In this document: piece after piece, positions 22,701-29,632 of the stretch
Numbering within the stretch: position 1 is the stretch's first letter
Layout of the letters: every line of letters begins with the position of its first letter
Assembly: GCA_020650975.1 (NCBI GenBank)
Contig: JAIPMN010008926.1
Span: 1-29,632 of the forward strand
Length of the DNA: 29,632 nucleotides
Reading direction: 5' to 3'
Source of the DNA: Apostichopus californicus
Lineage: Eukaryota; Echinodermata; Holothuroidea; Aspidochirotida; Stichopodidae
The notes under the pieces: model-generated
Told to the model about the DNA's origin: nothing
Databases searched by the model: none
Seen by the model: only the letters and a program-made list of their open reading frames with translations
Position numbers and translations under genes: made by a program

Positions 22701-25700
22701 CATTTCCGCTGCCACTTTTCTTGATGATTAATTTAACAAAACCATTACCAAAACAACGGTGAATACTTGGCACAGAAGTGCCAGAATCTAGGGAAAAGAT
22801 AGCACCATTTGTCATCTAAGCATTCTTCATTTGCAAACATTTTGCAAAGGGGGACGGGGATCCCCCACCCCTGAGACCCCTCCCCCTAGGACTTGGATCA
22901 CACTACAGCACAAATTAGCCTGGCACTCAAATATTCCTGAGCACATCCCTGTGTCATTAATCATGCTAAAAAATGTGCAAGTGGGCGGTCAGTAGCCGAT
23001 TGCTATGGCACAGGGTCACAGTACTCCGTTAGTGCGTATAGAAGTCTGGCCAAGTTATATATAGAATGCTACAAAAATGTTCTAAGGTGTTCGTACTTTT
23101 GGTGGAAGGTATAAAACATCTGGTTTTATATTTTTCAAGGAAAGTCATAATAATCACTCTAAAACTCATTCAATTCCTGTATTTGCGAACTTCATATTGC
23201 AAACCCACATTAGCTGTTTTAAGGCGGACATGTACAATTTATCGACACATGTGGCTTCTGTTTCTATTTACATTTTGGGAAGGTTTGTTTGCAAATGGAA
23301 ACAAAAAAAGTACATTGCTGAGCTACATGAATCAGCCTTTCTCTTTAAATCGAGTATCAGTCTATTGTGATAGGGGTATAAGCCTTATTGCTACCCTAAA
23401 TTTAAAAATCTGTGTGATTCTCACGATCAGAAAGTAGGCAAATGGGTCGGAGAGATTTGTAGGTGAAAAATTGCAAGTGTTGGGTTACATGTTCTACATC
23501 AATCGACTGTTAAATTCACACAGTTTACATATTAAAAATGAACGTGAGTTTCTTTCGTCAGGTGCACATGTGCGCCTGTGTAAATTGTGCACATGTGCGT
23601 ATAAATTTCTAATGGTAAATTATCTTACCGAAGGTCAAAAAAGGAAATATTTTGTTTTTACACAAAAAGAGTAAAGAAGACACGCATTGGATATGATTTC
23701 TTTATTTTAAGAGTTATGGTTATCAACTGCATGAACTATCATGATTGAAGAGTCTGACATTAAAAGTCGATGTCCCTCAGGAGAGATTCGTTTCCTGCTG
23801 CAGCTACAAACTGTTCATGAACGAATGCAGTAGCAAGTTCACAAATACTTTCTTCTTGTATTCAAACATTTGACAGTTCTATAAATCTACTACGTTTCGT
23901 CTTTGTCTTTACAGATACTTCACCTTTGTGACCGAATGTAAAAATCCAAAGGCTTGTACCATTCTGTTACGGGGAGCCAGTAAAGACATTCTCAACGAGG
24001 TGGAGCGAAACCTTCAGGATGCCATGAACTCTGCCCGTAATGTCATGATAGAACCTCTCTTGGTTCCAGGAGGCGGAGCCGTGGAAATGGCATTGACACA
24101 TGTAAGTCACTATGGTGGGCTGTCTGCTTATTCAAACTCACTGACAGATGAAAAGCAATGTATAAATGTTAATGTCATAGATAGATAAATTATATGGAAG
24201 GAACTCGGTTACAGAACCTAATATGGGGTGATTTTAAGAGACAAAAAATATCAATGCTATTTGATACTAAAATCCTATAACAATGTTGTGTTTATTAGCT
24301 TTTCTTGTCAAGATTTGATTTCAAATAGTAAAGTGAAAATTAATGGAATACCTTGATATTTTATTATTTGCATTTAAACATGTTTATTGAATGTCTCTAT
24401 GGAAAGCAGCCAGTTAAAGATGAAATGACAAGGAGTGAATCAAATTTATGAATTACTCCCTTGTTAAAACTTTATTTGTTGAAAAAGTCTAGAAGGTTGT
24501 GGTAGGGTGGTCAGATAATCATTTTTGGGTAATATCTTGAAGGTTGATAATCCACATTGATCAGAAATTCATCATTTAATTTTTTTTTGTCAATCAAGAA
24601 TAAATTTACGTTTTCCTTTCCAAATTAACATTTCCCCGAGTGTGTTATAACTTGTATTTTGCCTCCACACCAGGCCTTGACCGAAAAAGCTAAAACAATC
24701 ACAGGTGTTCAACAATGGCCTTACAAGGCAGTTGCATCGGCGTTGGAGGTCATCCCTAGGACCTTGATACAGAATTGTGGCGGTAACACCATCAGGACAT
24801 TGACTGCTCTTAGGGTTAGTTTTATTCCTACATTATCAGATTAACTCTACTTATTAAATGATAAAGCTCGGTGCAAAATGTGAAGTTTGCATTTATTGAT
24901 GGTGTATTTGATATAATTATATCTGCAATAATTTATCCATTGTCGCATAGCAAAATGTCATTCAAATTGCTTTACAGGTGCATATATATAGCTGGTTGTA
25001 AAAAAATTCTAATGCTAATACCACTGTATACTGTACTCCCATGTTATGCTACAAAGCACTGTCAGTTTGAACAGTTCTGAACCTTAATCTAAATCGAAAA
25101 GGCATATTCACATTGCTCGTACTGTTTCTAAAACGTGCTTTGAAGCATGACATGCAATTATATTTTATAAGAAATTGTCAAAGTGGATGTATAAGAGACT
25201 TTGGACCCAATGAAATGGGCTATATGTTACTTGTAAGATTATCTTGCTTTAACCTAGCTGTGTGAGACTGGGAACCCTACATGCAATATGGCATATTATT
25301 TAGCAATTACCTGATGATCAGAACTGAATTTACCTTGGAATGTGACGACCAAAATTGCAGATAGATGTTGCAAACACCTTGTTTTATGCAAAAGCAATTT
25401 TGTTGATCATTCTTACTTTGGTCTATTGACCACATTTTGCTGACCAACCAACTTTCCCATCAGGCAGCCACACAAGAATCTAAGTGTTTTTTTTATTTTT
25501 TATTTTTTTGGAGGAACATCATTCTATCAATTCTAGAATAGACCTGTCATAATGGTTCAGGTTGTAATTCTCAAAATATCTTAATGCTCACTGATGTTAG
25601 CAGCTACCCAATCTTGAAAATGAATAATGGACTTAATTCTTTCCAATTGCAGGCTAAACATGCTGACCCTAGTAATTTCTGCTGGGGTATTGATGGGGAA

Positions 25701-26437
25701 AAGGGCACCATTGTAGATATGAATGAGCTAGGCGTCTGGGATGCCTTTTCAGTGAAAGCTCAGACGTACAAGACCGCTCTGGAGGTGAGTAAGACTTGAT
25801 GCACCCTTGAGTTGTGTGTCTAGATGGCTTTAGACACTGTACCTAGTACTTAAAAGGGATATTCCGGTCACTGAAGTCGATTACTTAGCAAAATTGACAA
25901 AAATTGTAATATTTTGTAAATGTATCTGGCAACAGCAGAATGGATTATGTCATCAGGTTAATTCAACTGAAAATGTCCTTGTTTTGTCTTTGCAATTTCA
26001 ATATAGCATTAGCAAACTCAAATTGAAGATAATTACTTAGCTCATCTTTCCTTAGGAGGGCTGTTTTTTTTTTTAATAAGTTTAACCTTCTGTTAAGTCT
26101 CCACCATTGTGTCAAACAGTTCAAACTACTGTCAAACAGTTAAAACTACTATAAGCTTTTTACTATATTGTTTATTATGTATTTGTGTTGTGATGTACAT
26201 TGGGCCGCAGATGTGGAAAATAAAATATAATCAATTCAATTAACCTTTGTTAGGGTCCAGTCAGACTTACAAGCTTTTCACCGTTTATTTTCTAAATAAA
26301 TCAAACTTCTCTCCATCTCGCAGACCGCGATGCTGTTATTGAGGATTGACGACATTGTGTCTGGTTCCAAGAAGGCATCCGGGGGTGAGGGTCACGGTGC
26401 CACCGCCCCTACAGGACCAATGGAGGGTGGAGACTGA
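7748..26437 (+). CDS. CCT3: T-complex protein 1 subunit gamma (CCT3), complete 16-exon gene
   Basis: Joined exons: 7748-7784, 7865-7926, 8820-8870, 9270-9332, 10560-10656, 12397-12517, 13266-13346, 14644-14749, 14982-15131, 15804-15936, 17259-17340, 19936-20034, 23915-24101, 24674-24814, 25653-25784, 26324-26437. They total 1656 nt, or 551 residues plus stop, close to human CCT3 (545). All introns are GT-AG and range from 80 bp (intron 1) to 3880 bp (intron 12). The protein is one of eight paralogous subunits of the cytosolic TRiC/CCT ring, which folds actin, tubulin and other clients using ATP. Visible group II chaperonin landmarks are [16 protein letters not shown] (about 43-58), [10 protein letters not shown] (62-71), GDGTTS (94-99), and [10 protein letters not shown] (411-420) opening the C-terminal equatorial half. 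Gamma-type wording includes FLEQQMHPT and [11 protein letters not shown]. An in-frame TAG at 7721-7723 fixes the first ATG. The C-terminal tail, after IDDIVSG, is Gly/Ala-rich. No frameshift or missing ATPase residue was seen. Confidence 0.97.
7865..7926 (+). CDS. CCT3: CCT3 coding exon 2
   Basis: Follows CCACAG and encodes [21 protein letters not shown], the conserved N-terminal strand and helix of the equatorial domain (residues 13-33). It ends in phase 0 before GTCAGT. Confidence 0.95.
7927..8819. other. CCT3 intron 2
   Basis: 893 bp, AT-rich. It holds a perfect 22 bp palindrome at 8089-8110 centred on CT|AG, and several CTAGGCTAG-type words nearby. No RNA gene or transposon recognised. 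Confidence 0.7.
8820..8870 (+). CDS. CCT3: CCT3 coding exon 3
   Basis: Follows TTGCAG and encodes [17 protein letters not shown] (residues 34-50), including the LGP nucleotide-binding turn of the chaperonin equatorial domain. Phase 0 at both ends; too short to show as an isolated open frame. Confidence 0.95.
8871..9269. other. CCT3 intron 3
   Basis: 399 bp with nothing recognised. The antisense open frame at 8958-9191 has no homology that I can see. Confidence 0.7.
9270..9332 (+). CDS. CCT3: CCT3 coding exon 4
   Basis: Encodes residues 51-71 with DPMGG and [10 protein letters not shown], part of the ATP pocket. Acceptor TTACAG, donor GTAAGT. Phase 0 at both ends. Confidence 0.95.
9333..10559. 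other. CCT3 intron 4
   Basis: 1227 bp. The middle part, about 9640-10130, has GC-richer blocks (near 9800-9860 and 10060-10120) that look like an old dispersed repeat, but I found no matching ends or tRNA-like head to classify it. Confidence 0.6.
10560..10656 (+). CDS. CCT3: CCT3 coding exon 5
   Basis: Encodes residues 72-103, containing QHPAAK and the GDGTTS catalytic phosphate-binding motif. It ends after the first base of an Ala codon, at the donor GTGAGC. Confidence 0.96.
10657..12396. other. CCT3 intron 5
   Basis: 1740 bp, containing the truncated family B element at 10854-10938. A small 8 bp stem (GGGGTTTG with CAAACCCC) occurs near 12172-12197. No gene seen. Confidence 0.65.
10854..10938 (-). 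mobile_element. Truncated MITE-like element, family B
   Basis: On the minus strand it begins AGGGATGCTCA at 10938 and continues through AGTTCTGAATGCC and AGCACAAACAGTATT, matching the start of the longer element at 22616-22950 for about 85 bp. Similarity stops near 10854. Only one end is present, so it is a fragment. Confidence 0.65.
12397..12517 (+). CDS. CCT3: CCT3 coding exon 6
   Basis: Encodes [19 protein letters not shown] and the following helix (residues 104-143), wording specific to the gamma subunit. Acceptor CATAG, donor GTCAGT, with a Ser codon split across the next intron. Confidence 0.96.
12518..13265. other. CCT3 intron 6
   Basis: 748 bp of AT-rich sequence. A 121-residue open frame at 12623-12988 has no domain, no supporting splice context and no recognised relative. 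Confidence 0.6.
13266..13346 (+). CDS. CCT3: CCT3 coding exon 7
   Basis: Encodes residues 144-170 ([19 protein letters not shown] and onward), near the junction of equatorial and intermediate domains. It ends with two bases of a Trp codon before GTGATT. Confidence 0.93.
13347..14643. other. CCT3 intron 7
   Basis: 1297 bp, with a 12 nt poly(G) run (13428-13439), a C/T-rich stretch of CTCC repeats (about 14190-14225) and a poly(C) tract near 14583. No gene seen. Confidence 0.6.
14644..14749 (+). CDS. CCT3: CCT3 coding exon 8
   Basis: Completes the Trp codon and encodes [15 protein letters not shown] followed by [11 protein letters not shown] (residues 171-206), typical of the CCT3 intermediate domain. 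Acceptor CTGTAG, donor GTAAGC. Confidence 0.95.
14982..15131 (+). CDS. CCT3: CCT3 coding exon 9
   Basis: Encodes 50 residues (207-256) from [12 protein letters not shown] to LEYKKGESQ, the start of the apical substrate-binding domain. Phase 0 at both ends. Confidence 0.97.
15132..15803. other. CCT3 intron 9
   Basis: 672 bp with a G-rich patch near 15711-15745. No gene or repeat identified. Confidence 0.6.
15804..15936 (+). CDS. CCT3: CCT3 coding exon 10
   Basis: Encodes residues 257-300 ([20 protein letters not shown] and onward, ending TEKGIS), part of the apical domain. The frame stays open for about 240 bp upstream into intron 9, but the CACAG acceptor and the joint with GESQ are clear. 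Confidence 0.96.
16345..16615 (+). mobile_element. Probable tRNA-derived SINE (second type)
   Basis: Within CCT3 intron 10. A box B-like motif, GGTTTGATTTCC, lies at 16404-16415. It is preceded by a weak tRNA-like head and followed by a body with TTTTCATCCAAGAGCAATCT and a tail that runs into ATT repeats near 16620. The box A match is poor and I found no target duplication, so this is less secure than the element at 846-1232. Confidence 0.5.
16615..16657. repeat. (ATT)n microsatellite
   Basis: Interrupted TATTAT repeats between the SINE-like element and the LINE fragment, probably the tail of the SINE. Confidence 0.75.
16675..17041 (+). mobile_element. Decayed 3' end of a CR1/L2-like non-LTR retrotransposon
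   Basis: Positions 16675-16911 read [17 protein letters not shown], later RYSPACT, and end WNSLPLQVK. This spacing and wording are typical of the C-terminal end of reverse-transcriptase ORF2 in CR1/L2-type LINEs. The frame then stops and about 130 bp of 3' UTR follow, ending GTTGCACTATATAAGTATG and an (ATT)n tail (17041-17082). The catalytic reverse-transcriptase and endonuclease domains are absent, so it is a 5'-truncated dead copy inside CCT3 intron 10. Confidence 0.72.
17041..17082. repeat. (ATT)n microsatellite, LINE tail
   Basis: ATT/AGT trinucleotide repeats directly after the LINE 3' UTR, consistent with a microsatellite-like 3' tail of CR1/L2-type elements. Confidence 0.75.
17259..17340 (+). 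CDS. CCT3: CCT3 coding exon 11
   Basis: Encodes residues 301-327 ([20 protein letters not shown], then SDNNRIA), a conserved apical-domain segment. Acceptor CCACAG, donor GTGAGA, Arg codon split. Confidence 0.96.
18033..18196. repeat. Long foldback palindrome
   Basis: The left arm (18033-18105) and right arm (18119-18196) are near-perfect reverse complements, with small differences near 18050, 18077 and 18132. The outer ends ACAAATAATGAATGGTT and AACCATTCATTATTTGT match exactly. The 13 nt loop reads GAGGCGCAGCCGA. Such GAGGCGCAGCCGAG turns occur in foldback MITEs of marine animals, from memory. No coding capacity. Confidence 0.88.
18661..19274. mobile_element. 614 bp non-autonomous DNA transposon (MITE) with perfect 17 bp inverted ends
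   Basis: TTAAAGCAGCATTTTGC at 18661-18677 is the exact reverse complement of 19258-19274. The terminal TTAA on both sides could be a target duplication, leaving 13 bp inverted repeats. Inside are smaller inverted repeats (ATTGGGATCCCAAT near 18832, and ACCAGGGAG/CTCCCAGGT near 18948-18975). The open frames at 18748-19053 and 19040-19300 show no transposase motif. It lies in CCT3 intron 11. Confidence 0.8.
19936..20034 (+). CDS. CCT3: CCT3 coding exon 12
   Basis: Encodes residues 328-360 ([20 protein letters not shown], then [13 protein letters not shown]). A Glu codon is split by the 3.9 kb intron 12, the longest of the gene. Confidence 0.95.
20070..20357. repeat. (CATA)n microsatellite with variant units
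   Basis: About 290 bp of CATA/TACA tetranucleotides, pure from roughly 20107 to 20158 and otherwise interrupted by ACGC, CACCC and ATGC variants. It stays open in several frames on both strands, giving artefactual Tyr/Ile/His/Thr or Tyr/Val/Cys/Met proteins. Confidence 0.95.
21118..21912 (-). mobile_element. Longer MITE-like element, family A (outer limits tentative)
   Basis: The right end, GCTCATCCCTG (21902-21912), and the neighbouring sequence back to about 21834 match 2903-2998 in reverse orientation, including the shared GGTATAGGCTCCAGTT. A second matching block is 21698-21726. The left limit is inferred from GGATGAGC at 21120-21127, which mirrors the right end over 8 bp. Near 21150-21210 are repeated ATACCGGTAT palindromes. 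No transposase seen. The core homology is firm; the full extent is not. Confidence 0.5.
22616..22950 (+). mobile_element. 335 bp MITE-like element, family B
   Basis: AGGGATGTGCTCAGG at 22616-22630 is the exact reverse complement of CCTGAGCACATCCCT at 22936-22950. The first ~85 bp recur in reverse in intron 5 (10854-10938). The element is GC-rich at its left end (22630-22665) and has G/C-rich blocks near 22850-22890. Flanking 8-mers agree only weakly, so no target duplication is claimed. Minus-strand open frames crossing the left end have no recognised domain. Confidence 0.72.
23915..24101 (+). CDS. CCT3: CCT3 coding exon 13
   Basis: Encodes residues 361-423, with [20 protein letters not shown], the helix [13 protein letters not shown], and [10 protein letters not shown], which begins the C-terminal equatorial part. 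The largest coding exon (187 nt). Confidence 0.97.
24102..24673. other. CCT3 intron 13
   Basis: 572 bp, AT-rich, nothing recognised. Confidence 0.7.
24674..24814 (+). CDS. CCT3: CCT3 coding exon 14
   Basis: Encodes residues 424-470 ([20 protein letters not shown] through LTALR), equatorial domain, including [13 protein letters not shown]. Phase 0 at both ends. Confidence 0.97.
24815..25652. other. CCT3 intron 14
   Basis: 838 bp, AT-rich, with a T-rich tract near 25487-25510. No gene or repeat recognised. Confidence 0.7.
25653..25784 (+). CDS. CCT3: CCT3 coding exon 15
   Basis: Encodes residues 471-514 with [20 protein letters not shown], the equatorial loop that contacts the nucleotide, then AQTYKTALE. 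Phase 0 at both ends. Confidence 0.97.
25785..26323. other. CCT3 intron 15
   Basis: 539 bp. The segment near 26165-26242, with AATAAAATATAATCAATTCA, resembles the 3' tail of an old retroelement, but there is too little to classify it. Confidence 0.5.
26324..26437 (+). CDS. CCT3: CCT3 coding exon 16 with stop
   Basis: Encodes [14 protein letters not shown] followed by a 23-residue Gly/Ala-rich tail, then TGA at 26435-26437. The tail differs from the Lys/Gln-rich vertebrate end, as is usual for these disordered C termini that project into the ring. Confidence 0.96.
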   Translation, partial: TAMLLLRIDDIVSGSKKASGGEGHGATAPTGPMEGGD

Positions 26438-26879
26438 TCATCGTACCAACCTCATTACCTTTATGTGCAAGTAGTCGTCTGTGTGTAATATCGCCGTTGT
26501 CCTGGATGTGACATCCCTTTTTTGCTGTCCGTTTGCCAAAATGTCCTCCAAGTTTTAAGTAATGTCAGTGGAGGATGGATGTCACCTCTCATAATTTAGA
26601 TATCTCGGTGATAAAGCGCCATGCAATTTACGACATGGCTCCGTGGGTCGTATTATATAAGAATGTTTACTGGCAATGCAAGCTGAAGTTTCCATAAGTC
26701 TTAAAAACTCTTTTGTGAGTTGAATGTTTTGTTAAACATAGTAGGACAGTTCATTCCATTCATGGTGTTCACTCTGTTCATTATATACGTACAATCAGTC
26801 AATCGAAAAAAAAAATGTCACATTGTCAAAACCAGTTCTACAAGTGTGAAGCTGTTATTATTATTGAAAGGTAGCACAG

Positions 26880-26885
26880 AATAAA
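26880..26885 (+). terminator. Candidate poly(A) signal AATAAA (proximal)
   Basis: First canonical hexamer after the CCT3 stop, 442 nt downstream. The downstream region is only modestly GT-rich. Confidence 0.45.
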
Positions 26886-28495
26886 GATAAAGAGTAACCA
26901 ACTATGTGACTGGAAGGGCTTGCTAATCAAGCAGCTGTAAGCAAATTACCATCATAGATTTATTTCAATGTCTTCTGTTATGGATGGGTCTCCTCATGGA
27001 AAAATAAGATGACTTTTGAAAATTTCAGTAAGACTGTTAAGAGACATACCTCTGAGAAAATGTCTTATGTAATTGCCATAAACAAATTGTGAAAGAATCT
27101 TCAACTTATAGATTGGTTTTGTGATCGACATTGTTGACTTTAAAGTGAGATTGCAGGGTTTGGCTGAAGAGTAACGAATCATGCAAAGAACCACTGTAAC
27201 CATGGCAGTATCAAAGAAAAACCGATTCTGTATTCAAATCTCAGAAAGTTTGCCAAATAAGTGACAAGTTAAAAGAAAGGTCAGTCAAAATGTTACTTTA
27301 TGATAGTAATATTTGCAAAAGCCAACAATCATTAAGAGGCTGCTTAATATCCTACTCATGGTGTTACAATTCAGATTCTCTGAGGTGAAATACAAGACAC
27401 AAGAACTGTTTGTTTGTAAGGCTAAATCTTCTGCATTACGCAGGAAACTATCGTATTGGGGGATTGGGAGTCAAGCCCTAACTTCTCCCCGTAAGTATTG
27501 GTTATGCTACCAGTACTGTGTCAGGTAATATTATCCAACTTTAAATGAACTCTATACTTCCTCTCTGGAGATTGGTATCAGCAGTGTATCAATAAATCCC
27601 CTCGCATATCAAAATCGTTTCATGAAAACACCAGTCTTTTCTTTTCTGTTCAAATGTGTCTGATTTTGCACTTCAAATACTGATGTCATGTCACTGAAGT
27701 ATTGCAATTTGATCTTTACCAGATTACATGAATGGGCATTCAATCCATTTGTGGAGTGAAAAAACTCAACCAATCAAAGGCTTGAAACTTAGATTTGTGT
27801 TATTTCTAGTTGTTGCGGTCGATATTTATGAAACAGTATTTACTAAGTAATATCAACTTTCATCACACTCTTCGTTAAGCCAGGACTATTGTAACGAACT
27901 GGTTAACTGGTTGCATTTGAGATTGGTTAGGAAAACTTCAAAATTTAATGAAAACGTAATAACGAAACTTTCACAACTCCTGCCATGGCGTTCATTTCGA
28001 AATGTACTGACATGGTTAGGGGAACCTACATAAACCAGGGTGGATAGAAAGCTGTTGAGCTATGTGTCATGTTTGTCATAAACTTACTTCATTTCACCTT
28101 TAACTATGTCAGCTTATTGTTTGTTTTTAATTAGTTGGACAACATTTCAATGTAAGTTGGCCTGCTGGTCTCTGCTGTTGTGTTACTGGTGACTGTACAA
28201 TGTTTCAACTTCTAGAAACTGCATTCCGCAAATGAAAATTACCCCAGAACAAACTAATTCCCTTTTACCGACATCTGTAAAGTTGACTTGAAAATTATCT
28301 TGTCATCTTCCACTAGAAGTGTTAAACATCTAATCATATCAACAGCTTCCTTCCTTTGTTTTTTGTTTTTTTAGATTTTGTACTGAATATGCAGTGTTTT
28401 CTTTGTGATGCTAATGAGGTGTTTCTTCCCTAACGAGACGAAATATTTCAGTGTACTTGATGTTAAATAATTGTCCATTGGAAAAACAATGAAAT

Positions 28496-28501
28496 AATAA
28501 A
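28496..28501 (+). terminator. Candidate poly(A) signal AATAAA (distal)
   Basis: Followed about 30 nt later by a T/GT-rich tract (TTGCCTTTGTTTGATGTCC), which fits a functional cleavage context better than the proximal hexamer. Confidence 0.4.
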
Positions 28502-28520
28502 GTGAAGCTAGAAGCTGCAA

Positions 28521-29610
28521 ATATTGCCTTTGTTTGATGTCCTTTTATTTTGAATATGTTAAAGATGGCTTAAATGTTGTTTGTTACTAAAGTTATCAAA
28601 CAGTTTCAGAGAACACTTTCTGCCAAATCCACTATTAAGTAATTGTTGTAGGCCATCCATATCAGTATGGGCATTTTTAAAAAGTGTCTGTCTGTGAAAG
28701 ACTGGCTTTGTACACAAGAAGGAGACACCCGGACGCAGGTGAATGAATCTCTCCATTCAACTGTCTTTCAACTTATGTTTGGTGTCTTGGGAAAACATGG
28801 CACTGCCTTTTCAAGTGTTTTATTGCGCATATTTTGAAAAAATGTTTGAAAAAAGTCCCCGAGACAGAAGTCGATAAAATACACATAAATAGACACAAGA
28901 AGACAGTGTAACAGCATAGTAGAAAAGTGTAAAACCGTTATTGCCCTACTCTGGGGAACATAATTTCGGCTTCTGGCGTTTGCGAAAAACCAACTTTACA
29001 TATTCTCGGAACGAGCAGTGAATACGGTAAAGGTAATTGTTATTCATCGGCTCCGCAATTCACCTCCCTCCTTTAGAATACTTCTTGGTTGAAGCATGGA
29101 GCTATAACTCCATGGTTAAAGTACTATGAGAGTGAAAAGAACCCTCTCCCCTTAACATGTATATATCCGGATAGATCATTCTAAGATATATAGTTTTATA
29201 GATCATGGAATTGTCTATCCTCTTGCCGTGAACACATAAATAGACTTTCGGTAGTAATACTTGTTCCATCCTTGTTGTTATCTACCCAAGTATTAACACT
29301 TAACTGAATTAGTACTGGCGCCCTCTACTAGGGTTTTGCTAGCGCCATACATAGACGGTTCTGACCTGCACAATCTGAACAGATTTGGTTTGGTTTACTT
29401 GATTTGATACAAAATGACGAACGCCTATCGCTAGAAATTTGACAAGTGAAAGTAGGCGACTGCCTCAACAGTTAGTGCTGGCGTAATATCATTATGTATG
29501 GCCTACTCAATCCAAGAAGATTTTAAGTATATTGTTTTCTTATTACTTCTATTTGGTAGTATAACAGGTTCCCTGATAAACTCATGTTTATAACTAATAT
29601 ATGTGTTTGT
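28521..29610. other. Downstream flank, no gene seen
   Basis: AT-rich DNA. A 7 bp stem, CATGGAG (29095-29101) with CTCCATG (29108-29114), and an inverted TGGCGC/GCGCCA pair near 29317-29348 are the only structures noted. The minus-strand frame at 28559-28756 is unassigned. Confidence 0.45.
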
Positions 29611-29632
29611 GGGGGGGGGGGGGGGGGGGGGG
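29611..29632. repeat. poly(G) run at the window edge, at least 22 nt
   Basis: The sequence ends inside an uninterrupted G run, so its true length is unknown. This is a common place for an assembly to break. Confidence 0.9.

Larger units (their letters stand above)
20035..23914. other. CCT3 intron 12
   Basis: 3880 bp, the longest intron. It contains the CATA microsatellite, family A and family B elements, and otherwise AT-rich DNA. The parts 20358-21115 and 22951-23914 hold no recognisable gene; the 123-residue frame at 23066-23437 has no known domain. Confidence 0.6.
26438..28520 (+). other. CCT3: CCT3 3' UTR and immediate downstream DNA
   Basis: Non-coding sequence after the TGA. The transcript could end shortly after the AATAAA at 26880-26885 or, with a ~2.1 kb UTR, after 28496-28501. 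A further AATAAA is at 27591-27596. No second gene is seen; the minus-strand frame at 26994-27203 and the plus-strand frame at 27313-27528 have no recognisable relatives. Confidence 0.55.

Noticed and set aside
23066..23437. 123-residue open frame in intron 12
   Set aside because: No domain, no repeat signature and ordinary AT-rich intron composition.

Overview
This is animal nuclear DNA, not prokaryotic: a split gene with canonical GT-AG introns, tRNA-derived SINEs, a decayed non-LTR retrotransposon, MITE-like inverted-repeat elements, microsatellites and long poly(G) runs. The style of the repeats and the short-to-moderate introns suggest a marine invertebrate deuterostome. An echinoderm is my best guess, at low confidence, because the proteins are too conserved to decide. 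The window starts inside a minisatellite and ends in 22 consecutive G's, so it may be a whole contig that broke at low-complexity DNA.

Two protein-coding genes are supported, arranged head to head. (1) On the minus strand, the first coding exon (4380-4553) of a UBE2R/CDC34-type ubiquitin-conjugating enzyme. Its remaining exons should lie beyond position 1 and I did not find them here. (2) On the plus strand, a complete CCT3 gene (T-complex protein 1 subunit gamma). It has 16 coding exons from 7748 to 26437 that join to a 551-residue open frame with every splice phase consistent. One gene serves ubiquitin-dependent turnover and the other cytosolic protein folding; nothing in the sequence shows them working together beyond sharing a 3.2 kb divergent upstream region.

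Layout: 1-494 is a ~106 bp minisatellite with a hairpin in most units. 846-1232 is a tRNA-derived SINE (minus). 1233-4379 is UBE2R intron with a poly(G) run and a short inverted-repeat element (2903-3060). 4554-7747 is the divergent intergenic region, holding two perfect CRE palindromes, a tandem ~186 bp duplication with long TTATAA-centred palindromes, a G-rich repeat, and a heat-shock-element-like motif just upstream of CCT3. The CCT3 introns hold a SINE and a LINE 3' end (intron 10), a foldback palindrome and a 614 bp element with perfect 17 bp inverted ends (intron 11), a CATA microsatellite and two further MITE-like elements (intron 12), and a truncated relative of one of these in intron 5. 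26438-29632 is the CCT3 3' UTR and flanking DNA with two candidate poly(A) signals.

I found no evidence of a new multi-gene system. The most unusual structures are non-coding: the palindrome-bearing tandem duplication between the two genes, and the inverted-repeat elements within the CCT3 introns.
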